Below, in pieces: positions 1 through 7,356 of a DNA stretch of 64,000 nt. The stretch is taken from positions 1-64,000 of the forward strand of contig JAUIGL010000029.1 in NCBI GenBank assembly GCA_030430165.1, in the 5' to 3' direction. The notes under the pieces were generated by a model. It searched no databases. It was not told where the DNA came from and worked only from the letters and a program-made list of their open reading frames with translations. Source of the stretch: a bacterium. Its GTDB lineage: Bacteria; Desulfobacterota; Binatia; HRBIN30; CADEER01. Numbering within the stretch: position 1 is the stretch's first letter; the number at the start of each line of letters is the position of its first letter. Both the position numbers and the translations under genes were made by a program.

Positions 1-123
1 CCGCCCCCGCACCCTTGCGTCCTGATCGCCCCAGTTGTCTCACCGTCTCTTATGCAACCCAACCAAGGGTTATCTCCCACCACGCAACTGCGTGACTTGA
101 CAGGCATCGCCATAGCAGGAGCG

Positions 124-362
124 AAGGAGGTAAGGAGCGAAGGCGTCGCTGGAGCACGGCACCGTAGTGACTCGGCTCCGCAACACCTTGATCGCCTCGA
201 CACACCCCTGGAGTCCTGGGACTCTGAGCCCGCTTCGCTTCTTGGTACTGTTTAGTTGGCTGAATTCCCAAAGCCGCCGTCCTCTCGAGGGGGCCGAGCC
301 GTGGCAGGGCTGAGGCAGCAGCGCGCGGTACTCCCAGGGAGCCCTTCGCTCCTTACCTCCTT
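124..362. repeat. Pair of inverted copies of a 20-bp repeat
   Basis: The 20-mer AAGGAGGTAAGGAGCGAAGG at 124-143 recurs exactly on the opposite strand at 343-362, about 200 bp apart. Weaker similarity extends beyond both copies, with a GC-rich tail containing GGAG and CTCGGCTC-like stretches. It looks like two inverted members of one dispersed intergenic repeat family. No convincing gene was found in 1-362. The pair lies downstream of a decayed gene, so it probably accumulated in non-coding sequence. Function unknown. Confidence 0.6.
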
Positions 363-773
363 GGCGTTGATCAGTTCACTGAGCTCGAATGCGGCCATCC
401 TCTTACGGGTAGCCACTGAGTGAGCTGTGTACTCCCTGATCAGCTCGTTGATCTCGATGGCACCGCTGCCGTTCGAGTCGACGGCCAGGCAGGCGCTCTC
501 CCCCGAAGGTTCAAACTGACCCACTACCCGATCTGGTGGCTCCCGGGCGCCGGGTGATCACGGCACGCGTACCGCATGGATTCGCTTGGGCAGAGCGCCG
601 ACCTCGATCGTCGCCGCCACCTGCCGGCTCGCCGTGTCGATCACCGTGACCGTCCCGTTGACATCGGTTCGCGGCTCGCCGGTATCGTCGCGCACGAAGG
701 TCGTGTTGGTGACGTAAGCGTAGGCCCCCCTCTCGCAAGCCTCGGGCCGGCCGCTCCGAAAGAAAAACGTCAT
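363..773 (-). pseudogene. Decayed YVTN beta-propeller gene with dockerin-like tail
   Basis: On the minus strand, 773 to 558 encodes a short open stretch with a recognisable YVTN-type blade (AYVTNT, then GTVTVIDTASRQVAATIEVG). It ends at a stop. Further along the same strand, in another frame, 524 to about 430 encodes a Ca-binding dockerin/EF-hand loop (VDSNGSGAIEINELI). Propeller followed by a C-terminal dockerin-like segment is the architecture of the intact gene at 1765-3138, so these pieces read as remnants of one secreted propeller protein. Most blades are missing and the frame is broken. An IS-end-like 13-mer (513-525) sits near the junction. The remnants are seen directly; common origin is inference. 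Confidence 0.5.
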
Positions 774-787
774 GCCGGCCCCCAGTC

Positions 788-832
788 AAATCTTAGACCG
801 ATATTGACATGCATTTTCATAATGACTACCTG
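788..832 (+). promoter_or_regulatory. AT-rich promoter/operator candidate upstream of ahpC
   Basis: This is a short AT-rich island in GC-rich surroundings, about 140-180 bp before ahpC. It contains TTGACA at 804-809 and a loosely Fur/PerR-like A/T pattern around 803-827. The spacing from TTGACA to the nearest TAATGA (820) is too short for a standard sigma-70 promoter, so the exact start cannot be placed. Peroxiredoxin genes are often under PerR, OxyR or Fur-type control, which makes an operator plausible but unproven. No gene is seen in 774-971. Confidence 0.25.
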
Positions 833-971
833 TCGAGAAAGGGCCGAGGTGATGCTGGCTCACGTCCGATCGGGACTTACGCCGGCATGCTGCAAGTGCC
901 CGGCCGAGCGTCTCCTGGCCGCGCGCCATCAGAGAACGCCTCGGCGCACCCGACTAAATAAGGAGTAAGAC

Positions 972-1535
972 ATGTCTCTCATAGGAACCGAGATCAAATC
1001 CTTCACGGCAACCGCGTTCCACCGCGGCGACTTCCATCCGGTAAGCGACGACGACCTGCGCGGCAAATGGTCGGTGGTGTTCTTCTACCCGGCCGACTTC
1101 ACCTTCGTCTGCCCTACCGAGCTCGGCGACCTGGCCGACAACTACGCCGAGTTTCAGAAGATCGGCGTCGAGATCTACGCCGTGTCGACCGACACCCACT
1201 TCACCCACAAGGCGTGGCACGAAACGTCTGATACCATCGGCAAGATCGAGTTCCCGATGGTCGGCGACCCCACCGGGGTGCTGTCGCGCAACTTCGAGGT
1301 GATGATCGAAGACGCCGGCCTGGCCGACCGCGGCACCTTCGTGATCGACCCGGAGGGCAAGATCCAGATCATCGAGCTCAATGCCGGTGGCATCGGCCGC
1401 AACGCGACCGAGCTGCTGCGCAAGGTGAAGGCGGCGCAGTACGTCGCGACCAACCCGAATGAGGTCTGCCCGGCGAAGTGGCAGGAAGGCGACGCGACAC
1501 TGGCGCCGTCCGCCGACCTGGTCGGCAAAATCTGA
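972..1535 (+). CDS. ahpC: Alkyl hydroperoxide reductase C (2-Cys peroxiredoxin)
   Basis: 187-residue typical 2-Cys peroxiredoxin that reduces H2O2, organic peroxides and peroxynitrite in the cytoplasm. The peroxidatic cysteine is C47 in FTFVCPTE, with the upstream FYPADF motif. The resolving cysteine is C166 in NEVCPAKW, and the length matches AhpC of the AhpCF system. The start is fixed by a clear AGGAG at 961-965, six bases before the ATG. No ahpF is adjacent, so the reductant (AhpF elsewhere or thioredoxin) is unknown. It appears to be a single-gene transcript ending in the hairpin at 1570-1609. Confident family call. Confidence 0.96.
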   Translation: MSLIGTEIKSFTATAFHRGDFHPVSDDDLRGKWSVVFFYPADFTFVCPTELGDLADNYAEFQKIGVEIYAVSTDTHFTHKAWHETSDTIGKIEFPMVGDPTGVLSRNFEVMIEDAGLADRGTFVIDPEGKIQIIELNAGGIGRNATELLRKVKAAQYVATNPNEVCPAKWQEGDATLAPSADLVGKI

Positions 1536-1569
1536 GCGGATTGCCTACCGCGCGCTGAACCCACGACAA

Positions 1570-1609
1570 GCGTCCGCTCCGCCCCCGCCCCGGGTGTCGG
1601 AGCGGACGC
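1570..1609 (+). terminator. Hairpin terminator after ahpC
   Basis: A perfect 11-bp inverted repeat (GCGTCCGCTCC at 1570-1580 and GGAGCGGACGC at 1599-1609) encloses an 18-base C-rich loop, 34 bases after the ahpC stop. There is no strong T-run, as is common in GC-rich genomes, so termination is inferred from position and stem quality. Confidence 0.6.
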
Positions 1610-1764
1610 GGTTGCGTGACGCAGAGCGCGTTCCGGTCCACGTGCCAACGGCGATACCACGGAGGCGGCCGGCTCGACCGATGGCCCCGGCCGGCGGCGC
1701 TTGGCGCGTTTCGACTTGACCAATTCAGGCGGCTCTCCGATTGTGGGCCGATGGGGGTCGGGTC

Positions 1765-3138
1765 ATGAAACGAGCAATCGCCATCGCCGCGGCGGTCCTC
1801 GCCGCGGCGGCACCGCTCGCCGCCGAGGTGCAGGTCAGCACCGACGACGCACGGAGCCATTCCTTCCCCTCCGTCTGCGCTAACGCAGCCGGGTTCGTAG
1901 CCGCCTGGGAGAGTCGCGGTAACGAAGGCAGCGACGTGACCGTTCAGCGACTCGATCTCGACGGGCATCCGAGCGGCGCGGCACTGGCCGCCAACGACAA
2001 CCAGGAAGGCGACCAGCAACTGCCGGAGATCGCCTGCCGCGACGACGGCGGCTTCGTCCTGGTCTGGGAATCACGCGATCAGGACGGCGATGCACTGGGC
2101 ATCTTCGCGCGCAGCTTCGACGCCGCGGCGAACGCCGAAGCGGCGGAGTGGCAGGTCAACACCTACACCACCGACAACCAGCGCCGCCCCAGCCTTTGTA
2201 TCTCCGACGACGGCTCGACCACCGTGGTTTGGGACAGCTACGCCCAGGACGGCGAAGGTGCCGGGATCTACGCGCAGCGCTACGACGCCGACGACCAACC
2301 GCTGGGCGGCGAAGTGCGCGTCAGCGACGACCGCGGCGGCAGCCAGAGCGACCCGAGCATCGCCTGCGGCGACGACGGATTGCGAGTGATCGCCTGGACC
2401 CAATCGGCAACCGACAGCGGAGCCGACGAAGTCTGGGTGAGAAACATGGACGTCAACGGCGACCTCTCGCCGACCAGACGCATCGCCGGCGGCAGCCGCG
2501 GCGACGCCCACCGCCATCCGCGCGCCGCCGCCAAGCCGAACGGCGACTTCCTGGTCGCCATCGAGAACGCCGACGCGACCGTCGCGCTGGTCACGCTGTC
2601 CGACGCCGAGATCACGATCCAGCGCATTGGCTACGACCTCCCCGGGCGCGCCGAGGCGCCGATCGCCGCCGCCAACGCGCGCAACGACGTGTTCATGGCG
2701 TGGGCGCGCGGCTCCGAGTTCGACTTCGATCTCACCGCAATGCGCCGCCTGGCTACGCCCACGGACGGCGACCGGCTGTTCGCGGCGGCCAACCGCCCGG
2801 GCAACGACGGCGCCCTGTCGACGCTCGGCCGCGGCATCGACATCGCCAGCGCCGGCGACGGCGACTTGCTCATCTGGCAAAACCGCGACGTCTTCGCCGA
2901 GAGCTCCGCGTCGGCCATCTTCGTCCAGCGTTTCAAGGATTGCATCGGAGACTGCTCGGGCAACGGCCTGGTGCAGATCAACGAGCTCATCGCCGGAGTC
3001 CGCATCGCCCTAGGCCAGGCGACGATCGACGACTGCGCGGCACTCGACGCGGACGGCGACGGCTCGGTCGAGATCGCCGAGCTGGTGCGCGCCGTCAACG
3101 AGGCGCTCGCTTCCATTTGCCCGGCGCCGGCCGGTTGA
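1765..3138 (+). CDS. Secreted beta-propeller-like protein with dockerin-like C-terminus
   Basis: About 457 residues starting at MKRAIAIAAAVLAAAAPLAA, a good Sec signal peptide; a TTG at 1741 would only add an unlikely extension. The body (about 25-390) has repeated segments of the type FVAAWES, FVLVWES, TTVVWDS and RVIAWTQ, each followed by an xIxAQRYDxxG-like strand, which suggests a beta-propeller. Residues about 395-450 form a Cys-flanked dockerin/EF-hand pair (GNGLVQINELI and DADGDGSVEIAELV) with two Ca-binding loops. It is probably exported and Ca-stabilised or docked. No enzymatic motif is seen. Substrate and partner are unknown. The gene lies 13 bases before the amidohydrolase gene and may be co-transcribed with it. 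Confidence 0.75.
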   Translation: MKRAIAIAAAVLAAAAPLAAEVQVSTDDARSHSFPSVCANAAGFVAAWESRGNEGSDVTVQRLDLDGHPSGAALAANDNQEGDQQLPEIACRDDGGFVLVWESRDQDGDALGIFARSFDAAANAEAAEWQVNTYTTDNQRRPSLCISDDGSTTVVWDSYAQDGEGAGIYAQRYDADDQPLGGEVRVSDDRGGSQSDPSIACGDDGLRVIAWTQSATDSGADEVWVRNMDVNGDLSPTRRIAGGSRGDAHRHPRAAAKPNGDFLVAIENADATVALVTLSDAEITIQRIGYDLPGRAEAPIAAANARNDVFMAWARGSEFDFDLTAMRRLATPTDGDRLFAAANRPGNDGALSTLGRGIDIASAGDGDLLIWQNRDVFAESSASAIFVQRFKDCIGDCSGNGLVQINELIAGVRIALGQATIDDCAALDADGDGSVEIAELVRAVNEALASICPAPAG

Positions 3139-3151
3139 GAGGGCAATCGCA

Positions 3152-4585
3152 ATGGACAAGTCCGACATGGATCGACCCGATCTGATCCCCTGGCTGCCGT
3201 TCCCCCTCGCCCCCGTGTCCAACGGGGAGTGGTGTCCGCCGCCGCCAAGCCGCGAGCAAAAGCAGGTCATGCACCGGCTCGGCGAGGAGGCCGACGTCCG
3301 CGCCAAGAAGCTGGGCTTGTCACGCCGCGACTTCCTGCGCACCGCGGCCGGAACCGCCACCGCCTACATGGTCATGAATCAGGTGCACGGGCTCGCCAAC
3401 GCCGGCGACGGCGCGGTGCTACCGGTCACCATGGAACAGACCCTCGACCCCGCCGCAGCCGCCGGTCTCTTCGATGCCGACTACTTCGTCGTCGACGTGC
3501 AGCTCCACCACGTCGACCTCGAAGCCTTCGGCAACATTCGCGCGCTCGCCTCGCTGCGCTTCCTCGAGCCGCAACTTTCGGTCGAGGAGCGCCTGCAGAA
3601 CTTGTCGCAGGCGAACATGATCGAGGAAGTCTGGGTCGACTCGGAGACCGCGGTCGGCATCATCAGCGGAGTTCCCGACGGAGTACCGATGGGACCGGAC
3701 GTGATGGCGGAGACGCGCGACATGGTGAACCGCCTCGCCGGCTCGCGGCGGGCGGCGATGCAGGCGATGATCGACCCGCTCGACTCGCCCGACGGCAACC
3801 TGCCGATCGACGACCTCGAACGCCAGGTCAAGGAGCTCGGGGCGGTCGCGGTCAAGACCTATACCGGCAACGGCACCCGCCAGCGCCCCGGCTGGTTCCT
3901 CGACGACGAGGAGATCGCCTACCCACTGTTCGCCGAAGCCGAGCGCCTCGGCCTCAGCACGATCAACGTGCACAAAGGCTTCCCCAGCATCAGCAACTTC
4001 GACATGACCGGCGAGTTCGTGCGCTCGCGCGACATCCCCAAAGCATCCAAGGACTGGCCGCGGCTCAACTTCGTCGCCTATCACTCCGGCTACTTCCCCG
4101 GCGAAGGCAATGACGAGTTCGTCGACATCCTCAAGCAGGTCAAAGGACGCGGCAACGTCTACGCCGAAATCGGCAGCGCTTTCGCCGTCGCCTTCACCAA
4201 CGGACCGGACCAGGCGGCGCACCTGCTCGGCGCAATGGCGAAGGAGATCGGCTACGACCACATCATCTGGGGAACCGACTCGATCTGGTGGGGGTCGCCA
4301 CAGTTCCAGATCAACAACCTGAAGAGCCTCGAGATCTCGCCGCAGATGCAGGAAGAGTTCGGCTATCCGCCCCTGACCGAAGAAGCCAAGGCGCAGATCC
4401 TCGGTCTCAACGCCGCCCGCCTCTACCGCATCGACGTCGACGAAACCCGCAACACCTTCACCACCGACGGCATCGCCCGCATCAAAGCGGACCGCGATCC
4501 GCACAACCAGGATCGGACGCACTACGTCTACGGCCCGAGAACACGCCGGGAGTTTCTCCAGTACCTAGCCCGCGCCAACGCCTAG
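3152..4585 (+). CDS. Tat-exported amidohydrolase-family protein
   Basis: 477 residues. A twin-arginine leader lies unusually deep, at about 57-75 (SRRDFLRTAAGTATAYMV), after a Pro-rich N-terminus. The remainder matches the amidohydrolase_2 TIM-barrel family: INVHKGFP, the FVAYHSGYFPG strand-end His, and a C-terminal IIWGTDSIWWGSP with the conserved Asp, then the LGLNAARLY helix typical of ACMSD/amidohydrolase-2 proteins. The first metal motif, usually DxHxH, reads DVQLHH, so the first His is replaced by Gln. This may alter metal binding. The substrate is unknown; relatives are hydrolases or decarboxylases of aromatic or lactone substrates. The start is the first ATG, with a second at 3167. 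Confidence 0.8.
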   Translation: MDKSDMDRPDLIPWLPFPLAPVSNGEWCPPPPSREQKQVMHRLGEEADVRAKKLGLSRRDFLRTAAGTATAYMVMNQVHGLANAGDGAVLPVTMEQTLDPAAAAGLFDADYFVVDVQLHHVDLEAFGNIRALASLRFLEPQLSVEERLQNLSQANMIEEVWVDSETAVGIISGVPDGVPMGPDVMAETRDMVNRLAGSRRAAMQAMIDPLDSPDGNLPIDDLERQVKELGAVAVKTYTGNGTRQRPGWFLDDEEIAYPLFAEAERLGLSTINVHKGFPSISNFDMTGEFVRSRDIPKASKDWPRLNFVAYHSGYFPGEGNDEFVDILKQVKGRGNVYAEIGSAFAVAFTNGPDQAAHLLGAMAKEIGYDHIIWGTDSIWWGSPQFQINNLKSLEISPQMQEEFGYPPLTEEAKAQILGLNAARLYRIDVDETRNTFTTDGIARIKADRDPHNQDRTHYVYGPRTRREFLQYLARANA

Positions 4586-4608
4586 AACGCCAGAGAAAAG
4601 GCTTTTCT

Positions 4609-4710
4609 ATCCACAGATTTCGCCGATTTTCACAGATTTCGGTTTCCGGGTTTTCTGAATCCTGATCAGCGTTTATCTGCGTCCATCTGCGGCTAGTCTT
4701 TTCTCTGCCA
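4609..4710. repeat. Dispersed AT-rich intergenic repeat of ATCTGCG/CACAGATTT type
   Basis: The stretch holds CACAGATTTCGCCGATTTTC, a second CACAGATTTC, then TTTATCTGCGTCCATCTGCG. This word set is familiar as a dispersed intergenic repeat in many bacterial genomes. No ORF with coding character was found, and base composition is much lower in G+C than the flanking genes. It lies in the 432-base gap 4586-5017, which otherwise holds the three palindromes before the cytochrome operon. Confidence 0.45.
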
Positions 4711-4774
4711 GCCCCGAATCAGTACCCGTTCCGTCCGGCCCGCGCGGTTCGGCTGCGCGCGCGAAACGTCACCC

Positions 4775-4788
4775 TCTCAATATTGAGA
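4775..4788. promoter_or_regulatory. Palindromic operator candidate 1 (TCTCAATATTGAGA)
   Basis: A perfect 14-bp palindrome, about 235 bases before the cytochrome operon start. It shares TCTC/GAGA outer half-sites with two further palindromes at 4837-4852 and 4926-4937. The centre-to-centre distance to the second site is 63 bp, close to six helical turns. Binding by a dimeric regulator is inferred; the regulator is unknown. Confidence 0.45.
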
Positions 4789-4836
4789 CAGTGGCTGCAG
4801 CCAGGATCCGTAGAACCCGCAGGTCGCGGCAAAAAC

Positions 4837-4852
4837 TCTCGATCTATCGAGA
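4837..4852. promoter_or_regulatory. Palindromic operator candidate 2 (TCTCGAT-CT-ATCGAGA)
   Basis: A perfect 7+7 inverted repeat with a 2-base spacer. Its half-site TCTCGAT differs from that of site 1 (TCTCAAT) by one base. It lies in the AT-rich leader of the multiheme cytochrome operon. Confidence 0.45.
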
Positions 4853-4925
4853 AATTATCCTCGCCGAGTCCGGCGCACAGATTCCCAAATCTCAGAACCT
4901 ATTGATTTTAAAGAAAAAATCTTGA

Positions 4926-4937
4926 TCTCGAACGAGA
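4926..4937. promoter_or_regulatory. Palindromic operator candidate 3 (TCTCG-AA-CGAGA)
   Basis: A 5+5 inverted repeat, the shortest of the three sites sharing TCTC/GAGA half-sites. It is about 80 bases before the first cytochrome gene, where an operator overlapping the promoter would be expected. Being short, it is the weakest member of the set. Confidence 0.35.
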
Positions 4938-5017
4938 CTCCGTGCTAATCAGCGTCAACCGAAAATCTCGGCGCGCGACCGTCGGGACGCGCTCCGGCTG
5001 ATGGATGGGGAGATGGC

Positions 5018-6289
5018 ATGATCGATCGTTCGTGGTTCCGGATCGCATTGGTTTGTGGAGTGGCAGCGGGTATCGGGTTCTTCGCCGGATGTAGCAGCGA
5101 CGACGGCGGCGGCGACCAGTCGGGTCCATTTGCCGGCGGCTTTCTCGGCCTCGCCAACGTCGAGCAGAACGTCACCCAGTGCGGTGAGTGTCACCCCAGC
5201 CAACAGAGCTTCTGGGGCGACACCGGCCACGCCCACGCCTTCGCCACGCTCGAGAACATCGGCCGCGAAGGGATCGAGCAATCCTGCGCCCCCTGCCACA
5301 ACATCTCCGACCTCGGCAACGAGCTGATGGACAGCTCGGTCGGCTTCGTCGCTGAAGGCGGCAACGCCAGACTGCGCAACGTACAATGTGAGAACTGCCA
5401 CGGACCGGGCGCCGATCATCTGGCGGAGCCCACCGACAAGCCGATTGCGCCGATCGACGTCGACTTCGACGTCGGTTGCGGCGAGTGCCACCAGGACGCG
5501 CACCATCCCTTCGTCGAAGAGTGGAGCGAGTCGGCGCACGCCGGATCACTCGAAGCGGCCGGGGGCCGGGTCGTCACCGACCCCAACTGTGCCTACTGTC
5601 ACGTCGCTCAGTCGTTCATCGAGTTCGTGAAGAGCGACGGCGTCAACCGCATCACGACCTCGGAACCCGCACCGATCACCTGCGTCGCCTGTCACGATCC
5701 GCACGGCAACGGCAACGAGAAGCAGCTGCGCGAGATCGACGGCGAAGAGATCGTTTGCACCTTCTGCCATAACTCCGGCGGCTCGGAGATCGGCGACACA
5801 CCGCACCACCCGCAGGCGGACGTCCTGCTGGCGCGCGCCGGGTTCTTCTTCGACGGCGTCACCAACCCGGGCCCGTCGACGCATGGCGACCTCGAGAACA
5901 ACCCCGACCTCTGCGCCGGCTGCCACGTCGTCACGGTGCCGTTCATGCGCGAAGGCGACGTCGAAATCCCAGCGCAGGTCGGACACACCTTCCTGCCGAT
6001 TCCGGTCATCGACGAGGAAACCGGCGAGCGCAACTACGACAACTGTGTCGATTGCCACGCCAACCCGAGCTCGGTCTTCGAATCTTGGGAGGCACGCGCA
6101 GAGATTCTGTTCGAGGAGCTCGAAGCGGCTCTCGAGGCGGTGCCCGAGGGCGATCGCGAAAGCGAGGCGTACCAGGGCGCCCTGTTCAACTTCGAGCTGC
6201 TGGAGTCCGATGCCAGCCAGGGCGTGCACAATCCGAGGCTAGCCGAAACGCTTCTCGAATCGTCGCTTGCGGCCCTCGAAGGACTTTGA
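5018..6289 (+). CDS. Nonaheme c-type cytochrome lipoprotein
   Basis: 423 residues. The N-terminus is a hydrophobic leader ending in a lipobox (FFAGC, Cys about 25), so it is a lipid-anchored periplasmic or outer-surface protein. Nine CxxCH motifs follow: CGECH, CAPCH, CENCH, CGECH, CAYCH, CVACH, CTFCH, CAGCH and CVDCH, predicting nine covalent hemes. The C-terminal 90 residues are heme-free, acidic and helical. It is the first gene of an operon with decaheme, barrel and quinol dehydrogenase genes, a position consistent with the outer terminal cytochrome of a porin-cytochrome conduit (MtrC-like role). It is shorter than MtrC and not an obvious homologue, so that role is inferred. Cytochrome c552/c554-like multiheme scaffolds are an alternative. 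Confidence 0.85.
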   Translation: MIDRSWFRIALVCGVAAGIGFFAGCSSDDGGGDQSGPFAGGFLGLANVEQNVTQCGECHPSQQSFWGDTGHAHAFATLENIGREGIEQSCAPCHNISDLGNELMDSSVGFVAEGGNARLRNVQCENCHGPGADHLAEPTDKPIAPIDVDFDVGCGECHQDAHHPFVEEWSESAHAGSLEAAGGRVVTDPNCAYCHVAQSFIEFVKSDGVNRITTSEPAPITCVACHDPHGNGNEKQLREIDGEEIVCTFCHNSGGSEIGDTPHHPQADVLLARAGFFFDGVTNPGPSTHGDLENNPDLCAGCHVVTVPFMREGDVEIPAQVGHTFLPIPVIDEETGERNYDNCVDCHANPSSVFESWEARAEILFEELEAALEAVPEGDRESEAYQGALFNFELLESDASQGVHNPRLAETLLESSLAALEGL

Positions 6290-6358
6290 TTCTCTGCGTA
6301 GGTGCTCAATCAGCTCCAGTTGACGAGCGGGCGTGCCCGCGCTGAAGGATAAATAGGG

Positions 6359-7351
6359 ATGAGTTCGGCTCGAGGGCGAGTAGGTGGCGTCATCTCACTC
6401 GCCCTCGCCGTCTACGCCTGCAGCGGGCTGCTGCGCCACTCGCCGACCCTTCCCACCATCAAAGGCGCCACCAGCGTCGGCAGCGCAGCCTGCGTCGACT
6501 GCCACGAAGACATCGTCGGCTCCTTTCCCGGCCAGGCGCACCGAACCATGGCGACAGCCGGGGAGTCCTGCGAGACCTGCCACGGCGCTGGCAGCATCCA
6601 CGTCGATTCGCTCGAGAGCAGCGACATCCTCAGCAGCGAGATCCTGCGCGGACTCGACGCCACCCAGAAGTCGCAGATCTGCTTGCAGTGCCACGAGCGC
6701 GACGCGGCGCACTTCTGGGCGAGCGATCACGCCAACGGGGACCTTTCCTGCTGGACCTGCCACTCCGACGCGATCCACGGCACGACTGGCAGCGGCGACG
6801 CGGCATCGCCGTGGGCGAACATTGAGCCAATCGACCTGCACCGCGGCAAGGTCAACACGTTGTCACAACCGTGGCCGAAGAACGCCGGCGCCGAGTTCTG
6901 CTACCAGTGCCACGCCGACGTGAAGTCGGACTTCCTGCTGCAGTACCACCACCCGGTCCCCGAGGGGCGGATGGAATGCGTCTCCTGCCACGCGCCGCAC
7001 GGCGAGACCGCGCCGGCGTTTGCCGACGGCGGGTCGGAGCGCTGCGCTTCCTGCCACAGCGACATCGTCGGCCCCTGGGTGTTCGAGCATATCGCTCTCG
7101 ACGACGGCTGCACGCCGTGCCACGCGCCGCACGGCTCGACCAACGACAAGATGCTGCTGCAAGCTGACAACTCGATGTGCGAGCAGTGCCACTTCGACGC
7201 CCAATATCCGCTGATCGGCGGGGTCGACCACACCCGTCTGCTGTCGGGCGGCGCCCTCTGCATCAGCTGCCACTTCCAGGTCCACGGATCCAACACCGAC
7301 GAAAACCTCAATCCGCTGCGCATCGAAGAGACCCTGCGGCCGCGAAGGTAG
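6359..7351 (+). CDS. Decaheme cytochrome c, MtrA/DmsE family
   Basis: 330 residues with an N-terminal hydrophobic segment for export and exactly ten CxxCH motifs (CVDCH, CETCH, CLQCH, CWTCH, CYQCH, CVSCH, CASCH, CTPCH, CEQCH, CISCH). Length, heme count and repeated SCHAPHG-type spacers match the MtrA/DmsE/PioA family. Those proteins insert into an MtrB-type barrel and carry electrons across the outer membrane. The barrel gene follows after 5 bases, which supports the assignment strongly. The operon could serve metal reduction, extracellular oxidation or DMSO-type respiration; direction cannot be read from sequence. Confidence 0.9.
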   Translation: MSSARGRVGGVISLALAVYACSGLLRHSPTLPTIKGATSVGSAACVDCHEDIVGSFPGQAHRTMATAGESCETCHGAGSIHVDSLESSDILSSEILRGLDATQKSQICLQCHERDAAHFWASDHANGDLSCWTCHSDAIHGTTGSGDAASPWANIEPIDLHRGKVNTLSQPWPKNAGAEFCYQCHADVKSDFLLQYHHPVPEGRMECVSCHAPHGETAPAFADGGSERCASCHSDIVGPWVFEHIALDDGCTPCHAPHGSTNDKMLLQADNSMCEQCHFDAQYPLIGGVDHTRLLSGGALCISCHFQVHGSNTDENLNPLRIEETLRPRR

Positions 7352-7356
7352 GAGCC

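Noticed and set aside
4594..4608. AGAAAAGGCTTTTCT as a terminator after the amidohydrolase gene
   Set aside because: The stem is short and AT-only with almost no loop; it is more likely part of the adjacent dispersed repeat.
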